NCBI GenBank assembly: GCA_900239685.1
Contig: OENT01000015.1
Coordinates: 124,001-188,000, forward strand
Origin: Rotaria macrura
Lineage: Eukaryota; Rotifera; Eurotatoria; Philodinida; Philodinidae
Direction of reading: 5' to 3'
DNA: 64,000 nt
In this document: positions 49,852 to 61,323 of the stretch, one piece after another
Layout: each line of letters opens with the position of its first letter
How positions within the stretch are numbered: the stretch's first letter is position 1
Program-made: the position numbers and the translations under genes
The notes under the pieces: model-generated
Told to the model about the DNA's origin: nothing
Seen by the model: the letters and a program-made list of their open reading frames with translations, nothing else
Databases searched by the model: none

Positions 49852-51007
49852 GAAAAATTCAAGAGAAGAGTATATGGCAATGCCATCGACGATGGATCTG
49901 GGTGTTGGCAGCTTAATTGTGTGGAACAATTTTCACTAGTAAGACCAAAAATCGAGAAGATACATTGATGTTTGCAGTTTCTTTTTGTGTATTTCAATAT
50001 AGATATGCAGAAAGCGAAAGAGAGAGAGAAAGTATAGAGCAAATATGTATATATATATATATATATAAAGAGAGAGAGAAAGCGAGAGCGAAAAAAACGT
50101 ATAGATATTGTTTCCTGTTTATTAGTAATAATGTCTTATCGTATGACATACATCTAGCACCGTCAACATTGTCTGAGGTAAGGAAAAAATAAGCATAAAA
50201 AAAGAGGAAAAAGGAAAGAAGAATATTGAAAAGAAAAGAAACAGACAAATTCTGACAGATTCAATTTATTCAATTAACCAAAAGAAGAGTCATATGAAAT
50301 AATTAGCATTAGACATCTATGCATTCAGTGACTATATTAAATACAATTATAAATTGCTAGTCAAATGTCACAAAAAGCTTTACGAGCTCGCATACCACAA
50401 AGAACAAACATAGAAAGAGACTAAGAGTTGCTCTATGATTGATAGAATTGATAAATTCTGTGTTAGAATAATAAATTGCAAGCAGAATGGCAAACATGTG
50501 CAACTAAATTATACATTGTTCATTCATGAGTAAATCTAAGTCATATTTTTTCTTTTTCCCTTATCATTTATACTCTGTCATATTTTTGCCATTTGATTAC
50601 AACAACATAATTTATCTTACTATTAATAAGATAGTATTGTTTGTCTATATTTTTGCACACATAATAGCATATTATTGTCGAACGTTGTCGTGCTGTTCGA
50701 TGCGTCAGAATGACCTTGATCGAATCAGACTCTTGTTATTATAGTTGGCAACTTTTTCTTTCTATGCCATTACTATGCATCACTAATTCTCGACAATTAC
50801 ACATGTATTCGTGGCTTTTTCCGTATTTCGCTTTCTACTATTTCTAATCACTATCAATCAGCCGGAAAAAAAGAAACGAGTACGAAGAGAATTCATCTAT
50901 CACCGTCTTCTTTTGCTATCTACTCTTCTGGAATTAACTCGTGCTTGAACCATTCAAGCTCATGTTTGAATGGTGGTACTATAAAAGAATACCCACATAC
51001 AGACATG

Positions 51008-51008
51008 C

Positions 51009-51041
<33 letters not shown>
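51008..51041 (+). repeat. (CTAT)n microsatellite
   Basis: Eight CTAT units, followed by a TA-rich stretch and a GA run at 51060-51076. Confidence 0.9.
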
Positions 51042-51042
<1 letters not shown>

Positions 51043-51868
51043 ATCTATATATTTATATGAAGAGAGAGAGAGAGAAACGAAGGATGATGATCGAAGTTGC
51101 GTGTTCACTATTTTTTAGGATTGTGCCAATAAGAATGGAGACACAATGACGATGTTGAGCTGTCACAAACAGGAAATATATCTGCCAGTTTGTCTTCCAT
51201 CAAAACAATTTATTATGGTCGCTGTTCTATATCGATGAACGCTATTCTTAAATTTATTCAAGGTGAGCAAATATGATGTGAACTTCGATTCTTACTCATG
51301 AGTCGCAGGAAACGAGAATTACACGTTTGAATAGCTAGTTAAAAAAGTGAATAGCTGTTGTTGGTTTTTTGAATGCCTTTTCTATTAGCCTAATGAATCT
51401 TCTCATGGCGATGCCAACGATATCTTTTCCTTTTTCTTTTTGCTCTTTCAAAGGAGAACTTTTGAAGCATTATGTAAATGACTGAATGTGTATGACAAAA
51501 TAGTGAATCGAGAATTTTTTTTCTTTTCTTCATATTCATCAGTCTTTTTTTATCTATGAGGAAATTTTTTTTCTCGTCCATGTTGATTATCATTATTTGT
51601 AAATGGAAATTAGTTGAAGAACATACAGAAGACGAGTTAACAAAAAAAAATACAAAAAAAGGAGAAAACAATAGCGTCATATGTTTTACTGGTGAACGAC
51701 ACGTTTTTATTTGGAAAAAAAGTAATAAAATAGCGTAAGTTCTTTGCTATTTTATTTTATCCTAGAAACAAACCACGTCTAGAACATTAAATTTATGAAA
51801 TATGAATTCTATAATCGTTATTTTGCTTCATTAAATTAAAAAAATAATGTGTTTCAATCTAGGAAACC

Positions 51869-54800
51869 ATGCAGATGGATACTCGCTGGGCTCAACCAGT
51901 TGTGCCTGACCCAATATCTGCCAAAATTGATACTTATCATAATAGAAATACTATCGAGCAACAAAGATCATCAATTGATTCTCCATCTTCACTAACGTTA
52001 CAATCACAAGGAATAACAGCAACAGCAATCACAACGACAACAACAACAACCAAGACAACAACTACTACAATAGCAACAACAGCAACGTCATCAAGTTTTT
52101 TTCCACCACAACGTGTTGAACCAATTGATATGGCACGTTCACAACAAATAACAACTCAAAATCGTACGAAAACTGGTTATATGCAATCGGCAACCACTGA
52201 TGAACAACAAACAACAACGCATATGGTAGAAAATCAACCTATTAAACGTGTTATACACCCTGCTGATCAATCATCGATCGTTTACTTCTTTCAACATGTA
52301 TCCACAGTACTTTTTGCAATTTTCATTTCTTTTCCATGTATTATATTATTGACACTTCTACTACCAATATGTTGGCTAACCCGAATACTAACACGGTTAA
52401 AGTGCCGACATCATTGTGCTGTCACACCATGCGCTTGTGATTATTTATCTGCTAGTGACTTATTTTGGTTTTACAATAGTAACATATCAACAGATCGAGA
52501 TAAGACAGAAGACACCAGAAAATTTAATTCTCAAACTATATCACCGATAGCAGCAGCAATCTTTTTTCTTGAAGGTAAACTTTGAAAGGAAAGAAAAAGA
52601 AAAAGTTGATTGACAGAAACTACGTTTCAATTTTAGGAGTAATCAGTGAAAATTCATTGAAAAAATTATTACTAAATCGTCTCGTCACAAGTAGCATTCG
52701 ACGTGGTGCACATATGGGACGAAAATTATTTCCTCGTTTTTCTCAATTAGTTGTTTCGCGTTTTTCTGGTGTCATGTGGGTCGATTATTCTCAATTTTCT
52801 ATTGACGAACATGTACATGAAATTACAAATAATATTCAATCTGATGAAGATCTTCAAACGTATATATCAACATTATTATCAATGGAATTACCAGATAATC
52901 GTCCATTGTGGAAATTATACTATAAAAATCGTTCGTCAATACGTCCAAATGATAGCATTCTTGTGTTCCTATATCATCCTGCTTTATCTGATGGTATATC
53001 ATTATTACGGATTTTATTAAAACATATTGTCGATAATCGCACCACACAATTAGATATTAAACCACGTTTTGCTGGCAGACATGGTGAACATATTATATTT
53101 GATTATATGAAAGCATATCTATTCGGGCATAAACTTATATTTAGTAAATTGTTCTCGAATACGTCTAGAGAACATTATTTTAAAGAGACATCAAAGAAAA
53201 CTAATACTAGTCAACATACTAACAATACCACAACTAATAACTCTCATTCGATATCATCACAACAACATCAACAACGTATCGTTGTTTGGTCAGCGCCATT
53301 TAGTTTAACACAGGCTAATCGAATTAAACTTGTTACAAGAACACGTATGAATAATCTTCTTTCAACATTAATGATTTCTACGGTCAAATTATATATGGAA
53401 AGACACGGGTAAATTTCATTTAGATTCATGTAATTCATAGTAGACAACTTGGATCATTTTCAGTTCAAAGCATTAAAACTGTTTTTTTTTGTTGAATTAA
53501 ACACATAGAAAATCGAATTAAAGATATTATTTTTTTACTTGACTGATTCTATTCATTCTTCTTTTCTTCCCTTCTATCTTACCACAGTATTTCAAACCCG
53601 CTAAACATGAATTGCATAATGCCTTGTGATCTTCGATCCAATTCAGCGAATATTGTTATGGGAAATCAGTTATCACATCTTTGTATTGAATTACCGATGG
53701 ATGTGGAGGGTAACATTCCGATTCTGTGGTCTTTTAATGATACCATAAGACGTGTCAAAGAAAATGGAGATTATGCTGCTATGTACTTATTTACACATAT
53801 CATATATCTTCTATTTCCTTTTTGTTTTGGTATGTTTAGAAGAAACAAATATTTATATTATGACAGTATTTTCATTATTTCTAGCTAATAAAATAATAGC
53901 TCGAATTTATAATAGTGCTAATATATGGTTAACATCATTAGCTGCTGGAAGTAGTACAGCATTAGCAACAATGTCAATATGCAATCGAGATGTACGAAGT
54001 TTAGTATGTCTCAGTCCAAGTATTGGTTCCGCTAGTGTCAATTTTTGTGTTACATCATACGCTGATGAAATTCGTCTGGCTGTGATTGTTGATCCAACTG
54101 TAATACCGAATCCGAAGTTTTTTACTGAATCGTTTATTCAACAAGTAATGTGAAACGAAAGTTGTTTGTTGTGCTGTTTACTTGATACGTTCATATTGAT
54201 ATATTTAGTTAAGTATTGTTCAAGATCTTCTTGCTCATCGACGGATTCCTGGTGAAGTTCGCCGAATTATTCGACCACCAAGGATACAACCAGCAAAGAA
54301 AAGCATAAGTAGCATATCTGATATGTCTGATGATTTGTCGATAGAAGAAGTAGGAAGCACTTGGAAAAACAATATACTATTATTCTTATTGTTTGTTTTT
54401 GTCTTAGATTCAAGCTAAAATGACAGCACTACAACAAGAATTACTTTCATTAAAAAGTCAATTCGAAAATGTCGACATGAATGATTCATCATCTCAAACA
54501 CAACGTTTAATAATAACAACAAAATTGGAAGAATTACGACGAGAATTTCGTGATTTACTTATTAAATTACAAGAACGTCAATGTGAACTATCTGGTATGA
54601 TACCGAGTGATGAAGAAGATGAAATGGATCCACATGTTCGAGTACGTTTACGATCGGCAAGTGTTGCATCGAGGGTTTCTCTACGATCCAACGATCAACG
54701 GCAAATACCATCAAGGTACAATATCATAGAAAGAATTTTGCTACTTCGATCATTCATCGTTTCTGATTTTGTATTCAGAATGTATCAATTAGAAAAAGAA

Positions 54801-55117
54801 GACGGAAGTGAATACAATGCTTCTATCGGACATAAAGTTCCCTCACCATCAAAAATGAGTTTGACAGTACAACAATTAGTAAGAAATGCTTTGGTTTTCA
54901 TGTTTGATACGACAAATATGTTCTTATTCATGTTTACTAATAGGACCGACAAGTTGATACACATCGTGCACAGTCAGTTAGTGTTTGTGAAAATACTTCA
55001 CAAGAAACACAACCACGAATAGTATCGAATAATCTACAAACAACAACAAAAACAGCATCTGTAATGTTTCAAACAGCAACGAATACAATCGTTCATCTAA
55101 ATCCCAGTGAAAATTGA
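51869..55117 (+). CDS. Wax-ester-synthase/DGAT (WSD)-like acyltransferase with altered catalytic motif
   Basis: Eight exons, 51869-52574, 52637-53408, 53588-53829, 53885-54144, 54209-54349, 54408-54715, 54779-54878 and 54944-55117, sum to 2703 nt, or 900 residues. Order of parts: a Thr/Gln-rich disordered N terminus (1-135), a hydrophobic span (about 142-170), then a WS/DGAT-like domain with SASDLFWF, the MELPDNRPLWKLYY element, and VFLYHPALSDGISLLR. A second half has CIMPCDLRSN and GNQLSHLCIELPM, as in WSD proteins. It ends with a coiled coil (ALQQELLSLKSQFENVDMND onward) and a Ser-rich tail. Active family members carry HHxxxDG; here the aligned residues are H349-P350-A-L-S-D354-G355, so the second His, the expected base, is Pro. 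It may be a non-catalytic relative, or use a shifted His. Family assignment is from remembered motifs. Confidence 0.78.
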
Positions 55118-57138
55118 AATAATGGAAATTAACTTTTGAATGTATATATTTCTATTGTTGCTCAATTGATTTTTACTTTCATGTATATACGAGTAAATCG
55201 ATCGACTGTAAACAGTCATAGGATTCTCTTTTAGTTTTTACTTTGCTGTGCATCTACTTGTTGGTTTTCTTTTCCGTTTTTCATTGTTGTCTCGTTTTGT
55301 TTTCTTTATTTTTTCCTTTCGTTATAATATATCTTTTTTGTTTGAGAAATCTTTCACAAACTATTCAACTAACAATTGATGTTCGATAAACGATGATGAA
55401 GAATGTGTACATATTGTGAAACTGTCATAGTGTATGTTTTATGCAATTGATATCAAGTGTTATTTGTAGAAAATGAAAAATGTAGCAAGCATGGATTTTA
55501 TTTTCATCGGACAAAAATATTTTTTATAAATGGGAAGTCTTTCAAGATGTAAATCTATTGCACAAATGAACAACTTCTTTTGAAAAATATTGAAGTAGTA
55601 TAAGATCTATTCGTTTCCGGTAAAAATATTTGAACAATGTTATATCATCGAGTATGTCGACATAACATGTTTCTGTGTTCATTCACTACTTATCCAAAAT
55701 TTTTCGATAGTATTCATAAGTTTTACTTGTCTGCACAATATAATCCGTAGCTTAGTAACGGTCATCATCAGAAAGGAAAGCACAACCATGTATGATAAGC
55801 TTTTCATAATACATTATTGTTGCAGTAGCCATCGGAGTTTCTCATCTATTAATACGAATCACACAACTGTCTATCGATCATTACATCAAAGATGAAACGG
55901 AAGTGACATTAAGAGAACTCTGGTAACAAGTATTAAAATATTTCTAATGAGTGTTATCGATCAATTGCTTGAGTTCTACGTCGATTTATGTGTTGTCAGT
56001 AACACTATTAATAACTGCAATAGATGAAAAGAGTTGTAAAAATAAAAAGATTGATTGATTAACAACTTTAAATGGAAGTTTCTTAGAAACAATCCTTAGA
56101 TTTTAAAATACTCATAATACTAGTGAAAAATCATCATTATTTATGAGCATACCGAGTTGTAAGATAAATGATGCTACTGATTGTATCTAGATATTTTTAG
56201 TGGTCGTTTCACATAAAATCGTATAATTTTGAATTTATGATGTCACGACATCAGCCAACAATACCTTTTGATGAAATAGGTTGTCAAAAGAACATCATAA
56301 GCGCTGCGGGTTACGTATATGCTGCGTTTCACATCATATTAACGAGTAGAAAAAATGGTACGATTAGCGTTATTTGCTCTGTTTTATTCTTATGAAAAGA
56401 TAATTTTAACTTGAATATTAATTTTAAAAGCCAATTAAAAATTTAATACCTATCAATTTAGATTCAATTTTCAAAGGCATGGCGTCTTTTCTTGATAATG
56501 AAACAAACGCCCAGATCATTATTCTATAATTATCTTGGTTCTCAGAGATTCGAGTATCTTGCAAACTATACGAGATGATTAGTCTATTTCTATTTTTGGT
56601 TCTATTCATTGAAAATCATTTTTCAACTTACAAAGATCACAAACCTAATGCTATGTCTTTTTAATTGAGAATTTATAGTGGAGGAACTTCTTTTAATACG
56701 TATTAGGTGACATTTCTGTCTTTTTCTGATTCAATCATGATAAAACTAAATCAGTATGAATACCGACATTTTATTTCATACATAAAATGATACGAATGGT
56801 GGCTACTATTTTAACAAGTTACTGATATTAGCAGACATATCATTTTCATGAAATGAGAAAAAAACAAACGATGTCAAGATCGTTTACTATGAGATGCATA
56901 AGCGAGGAAGTTTGTTTTGTCCTAGCAAGATCATTGCAAATTGCAATACAGATGATGACATTGTCATTTAATATTATTATTAGTCGTTTACTAGTGTTTT
57001 CTAAAGATGTTCATATTGAGTATAAATGTATTTCTATTATTCATCTTACTGTTATAATTAATTCATCGAGGAGTATTAGTTAGAAAAAAAATTTGAAATG
57101 TACACCCGTACTAAAAGATAATGTTCGTTGACTTACTG
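55118..57138. other. Intergenic, with one coding-like relic
   Basis: Starts with the 3' region of the acyltransferase-like gene. The only coding-like piece is 55825-55926 (listed separately). The remainder is AT-rich without recognised features. Confidence 0.4.
55825..55926 (+). pseudogene. Exon-like relic
   Basis: After an acceptor-like TTGTTGCAG, 33 codons read VAIGVSHLLIRITQLSIDHY and on to a TAA. The composition is protein-like, but there is no partner exon and no recognised family. Confidence 0.25.
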
Positions 57139-57470
57139 TTGGTGTAACAAGAACTACTGTAGTTCTTCTTAATGATGTGTCAAATTTAACAAATCATGTT
57201 ACAGAAAAAATATTTGAGTTTGAAAAAATTGTACTATTAAAAGGTATCGGTTGTTCTTCCAAGAATCGGTACATGAACGGCAACTGATGATTCAGTAACT
57301 GGATTATATTAGGAATGAAAATACAGAGATCAAATTAGAGTATTTCGAGAATTTTCGCTGTTATTACCGATGGTCATAGTAATCAAGGTCGACGATTGAT
57401 AGCAGTTGCTGCAAAAAAAAATATACAAAACATGATTAGAATGCAGCGTAGCATAAGACATATTGAGTAA
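57139..57470 (+). pseudogene. Decayed von Willebrand factor A domain
   Basis: Frame 57339-57470 reads RIFAVITDGHSNQGRRLIAV, close to the vWA beta-strand and loop consensus (hydrophobic strand, then TDGxSNxG and an Ala-rich helix). About 150 bases upstream, in another frame, VGVTRTTVVLLNDVSNLTNH could be the preceding strand and helix of the same domain. Between them, frames are broken by stops and shifts (57255-57335). vWA domains bind extracellular ligands through a metal site; this copy is dead. Similar intact genes would be expected elsewhere in the genome. Confidence 0.45.
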
Positions 57471-57808
57471 CAATTTAAAGATGAAGTATTGAAGAGTAAC
57501 AGCTGGTCGGTCAAACAACGAATGTTCTCATTATCGATTCCTTTCTTGATTTCACTCGTCTTTCAAATTCCATTGCAATGAAAATGTGTAAATAATGTGT
57601 ACATATCTAGCCTTTATTTAATTAACTTGCAGTGAACATTCGAGTAAAAATGACAAGAAATTGAAATCGATATTACAAAACGCATGTAGTATTATTAAAT
57701 GATTGGCAATGTTTTTTTTTCTGAAATTGAAATCCATGAAATAGTAGGACAAGTGTGTTTGATTTTGGATAAAATTCAATATTGTTGCCCTTTGGTGTTT
57801 TGAATTTC

Positions 57809-57963
57809 AGTCTATTGTGTAAACGTCGACAACTAATAGAATATTGACATCCTACTTATCAAAACGTATTACCAAACGTTCTTTTTCAAACAAATCTTAC
57901 ACAACATATCTCACAATGGATGCAAAAAGATTTTACTTTATTATTACAACTGTTAGATTTGCA
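57809..57963 (+). pseudogene. Coding-like relic with one in-frame TGA
   Basis: Fifty-one codons with one TGA (57845): SLLCKRRQLIEY, stop, then HPTYQNVLPNVLFQTNLTQH and KDFTLLLQLLDLQ, ending at a good donor (GTAAGT, 57964). Clearly protein-like. It may belong to the same dead gene as the vWA remnant. Not recognised. Confidence 0.35.
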
Positions 57964-60170
57964 GTAAGTAGATTGGATTAAGTCATACATGTTCAACAAC
58001 TTGATTTTAAAAAATGTGAATTAAAATTAAAAAATTATTCATTAATCGTCGTTGAGTTTTTCCTAGTTATCCGAGATTCATACAATTTGATTTTCAACGA
58101 TAATTTATTTAAATTTTTGAGAAATTTTCTAGAATACACAAATGAGATCTAGCATTGACATGTGTATGTATACGTATATTTCTTCTTTAACTTTGTTGAA
58201 ACTAATATTTTAAGTTGGAATACAGTTTTATTTTGAATTCTTTTTGCCAATCAGATTATAAGCTTTGCATTATGGTGTTAGTTAGCCTTTTCGACATGTC
58301 AGTGTGTTATTGTACTTACGTCTCTGTTAAAATTGGTATGACATTATCCAACAGACATAATGCATCAGTATGTTCTCAACAATATTGATATTGCGTGCGA
58401 GAGTTAACATAACAATATCATGGATCTCTACGATGTTAATTGTTGACAAAATATAAGGTCGTCAAAATTAAGACGATTGGAAAATATATTCTTCACAATA
58501 AAAAAAGCGTCTTTATTGTTTAAAATTTGAAATAGCATTATCGTCTATGTTCGTAAAAGTATTCAAATTCTTTTCCCAGCAATTCATATAATCCAATATA
58601 AAATTACTACTTCATGGTGATTTTAAAATAAATACAGTTACCTTGAATATTTTATATGGCTTCGCGACACGTCAACATAGATTAAAAGTTATATGTCGAA
58701 GATCATATAGGATTTCTTCAGGTTTTAAAAGGCTTCCGGAGACTTCCTGACTACATGAAATATCAAAAGGGAATTCTGTCTTTCTGCACCTTAGGTCTTT
58801 TTTTCCTAATTTTCATATATAGTGTTGTCATACTGATAGAAGAAAGTCTTAGTCATAGATTGCAACAAAAAATATTGTTTACTGTTGTTTATTCAATCAG
58901 TAAAACTTATATAAGATTGATACGTATAATGAATCCTTTCTCGACGAGAGTTTCTATGATCTGCTCCATAGAAACTAGCTCGAGTACATCAACGTTTAAA
59001 ATCCCATGATTCCCTTCGTATTTCAAAAATAAACGATTTGATCTTACAACTAAGAACAGATCCAGTTGATCATTAGTAGTTCAGCTATTAATCAACTACG
59101 TGGCAATCGATCTTACATAAATTAAAAGTATTAACCGAACGAATCATGCATTAGCTTGTTCACACAACGTGCTCCTTTAGATGTTATAAAGTATTTATTT
59201 CAAATTTCAAAATGAACATTTATCAGACGTTCTAAAGCATACTTGAACGTATAGAAAATATATATATTATCCTATGAAAAACTATTTTCTTGAATCACTC
59301 GAAATTTATACCCAACTAATAAATAATGTATTTTTCTTTTACAGTTCTTTTTGTGTGTTATTGTAAAAGTAATCATACGCCTTGATGTTAGGTTCTGAAC
59401 GCCTATTTTCAAGTATTTTTTAAAATTTTCAGTTACGACTTTTCTTTTGAAAAAAATCATAAGCTTCTATCCACTCTGACATATCAAGCCAGTTCAATAA
59501 ATGAATTTTTCTTCTCTTCTTCATGAATCATATTCTTTCATATTATTTTATGGAAGCACCAAGGTGACAAATAATAATATATCAACACTTGTTAGAAATC
59601 TTGAACTAGATATTTAAAGATTGATTTATTATTCATGAGATAAGCACACAAAATTGGTACAGATATCAATGAATGAAACGCATTCTAATCATCTATGCTG
59701 AACTTTGAACAGAAATTCCATCGTATAGTGAACGCTCAATAACACTCAATACCTACTTTTACCTAGCGTGTCTTTCTTTTTATTCTCAATGCAATTTAAT
59801 TCTATGCATAATTGAACTTGTTTATTTTCTACAATTACAAGCAAACGCAATTATGTCTATACAGTTATGTTCAATGGTCAATATTCTGGTGTGTATGAGA
59901 AAGTCCGAAGAAAGAAATGTCGAAAGCTAGGATTTTTATGTTCTACATGAGAAATTATTTTTTTTCAACAGTACTATATTCTCTTTTATGAAAAAAAGAA
60001 TCTTGCCAAAAGTATTGATTTGTTTTGTGTATGTGCTTGTAAGGAGAGAAAATCATAATAAAAAAAAGCAATGAAATATCATATTGACGTTGATTTATTT
60101 GTGAAGATTTTGACAATTATGTGATGGATAATGAAGGGAAGCTTCAAATCTGAAAAATTTTACAAACATT
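57964..60170. other. AT-rich stretch, no gene seen
   Basis: Open stretches at 58755-59009 and 59272-59460 (minus) have no coding character. No repeat or RNA recognised. Confidence 0.4.
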
Positions 60171-60174
60171 TTAT

Positions 60175-60365
60175 AGGCGACCCATGACGACTGATCCGAG
60201 TGGTGGACGCCATTGGATCAGATCAGAAAACTAGTGGATCCGTTGAAATTTGTCGGATTAACCGTGGTCCTTGTCAGAATACCAAGTTCCGACAGGATCC
60301 TGTTGGAATTCTCGGGATCCGATTGGGCAGCTTCGTCCTGGACTGTCACACACATTTGCCAATAT
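60175..60365. repeat. GC-rich island with GGATCC palindromes
   Basis: About 190 bases clearly richer in G+C than the surrounding sequence. It contains repeated (C/G)GGATCC-type words (60237, 60295, 60316) and an imperfect 22-bp palindrome at 60287-60308 centred on CAGGATCCTG. Frames are open on the plus strand in two phases, which fits biased composition rather than a gene. Possibly a fragment of a dispersed element. Confidence 0.4.
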
Positions 60366-60639
60366 ATCTATCTAAAGATCCTGAAGTTTGATACAACAAG
60401 ATTTATTATCTTACTACACGAACAAAATGAGATTAATACATCCGAATGATGACTACAATCTTTATTAATTAATCAAAAGTTCACATAGCTGTTCATAAAG
60501 AGGACTTGGCCTATCGCTAGATAGAAGCTATTAGTAAAAATAAGTCGATGATTAAAATTAACAATAGAAAAAATAATAAATAATTAAAGTTCGATAGCGT
60601 GGTTTTAACATATATGGAACGATAGAAAATAAATATTGC

Positions 60640-61135
60640 TTCATTTTGATATCTTGAAAATTTCGGCATTTTGTTCTTCTATATTTTTTCCCTTCGACAA
60701 AAATTACTTCGATATTTATTTTTCGACATTTTTCTTCGGTTTGTTGCCATCCAATCAACATTTTGTATTTGTTTTCTAATCCTTCAATATTTCTTTATTT
60801 CTTAAGAACAAGCCTAATATCTAATAATATGCCTGTGAAAGTGCTTGATCTATTAGATAAAATGACACTTAAACGTGACCACTATAATCTCACGTTATGA
60901 TTCAATGTTCGTGATCTAGTTGCCAATAATCGGGCAATAAAGATAGGAGGAACATTTTTTGAAGAAATACTCATTCATGATCTTGACGATTATACTGTAC
61001 TATTCAATTCAGCGACAAATATGCTGATGTGAAATTGGTAATTTGACAAGCGCTGAACACTTGTTCAATTAATGGATCGAAGAAGGCAGAAAGGAAAAAT
61101 ATCGAAAATAGAAATGTCGAAAACAAGAATATGAG
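60640..61135. mobile_element. Probable element with TTCGACATTTTTC repeats and a captured coding relic
   Basis: TTCGACATTTTTC-like units run on the plus strand at about 60658-60740 and on the minus strand at about 61092-61130, that is, in inverted orientation. Between them, 60829-61032 reads in a single plus frame from ATG (MPVKVLDLLDKMTLKRDHYN, later NRAIKIGGTFFEEILIHDLD) with one internal TGA at 60898. This resembles a non-autonomous transposon carrying a decayed gene fragment. No target duplication found; borders approximate. Confidence 0.4.
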
Positions 61136-61189
61136 ATGAAAATGAATATGTAAGATTGAATGCGAGTGAGAGAGACTTATACTTCAATA

Positions 61190-61290
61190 TATTCTCGTTT
61201 TTGACATTTCTATTCATCTACATTTGTACTGTGTTTATTTTCGACATTTTTCCCTTTCGACATTTTTCCTTTCTTCCTTTTTCCATCAAA
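61190..61290. repeat. Array of TTCGACATTTTTC-like units
   Basis: Four or so degenerate copies on the plus strand (for example CGACATTTTTCCCTTT and CGACATTTTTCCTTTC), between the two neighbouring elements. May be the isolated end of a third copy. Confidence 0.5.
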
Positions 61291-61323
61291 CCTATTCAAT
61301 ATTCCATAAAGAACAAGCAAATT

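Larger units (their letters stand above)
49050..51868. other. Microsatellite-rich region upstream of the acyltransferase-like gene
   Basis: About 2.8 kb with clustered simple repeats and no recognised gene. Frames reported here by a naive reading are repeat translations (poly-Tyr from the TTA tract) or antisense pyrimidine runs. The sequence TTTCAATCTAG just before the start at 51869 looks like the end of a 5'-UTR intron, so part of this stretch is probably transcribed. Confidence 0.5.

Noticed and set aside
53760..53884. Donor at 53779 (ATGTACTT) for exon 3 of the WSD-like gene
   Set aside because: Joining to the acceptor at 53884 would give an in-frame TAA. The donor at 53830 (GTATGT) keeps the frame open.
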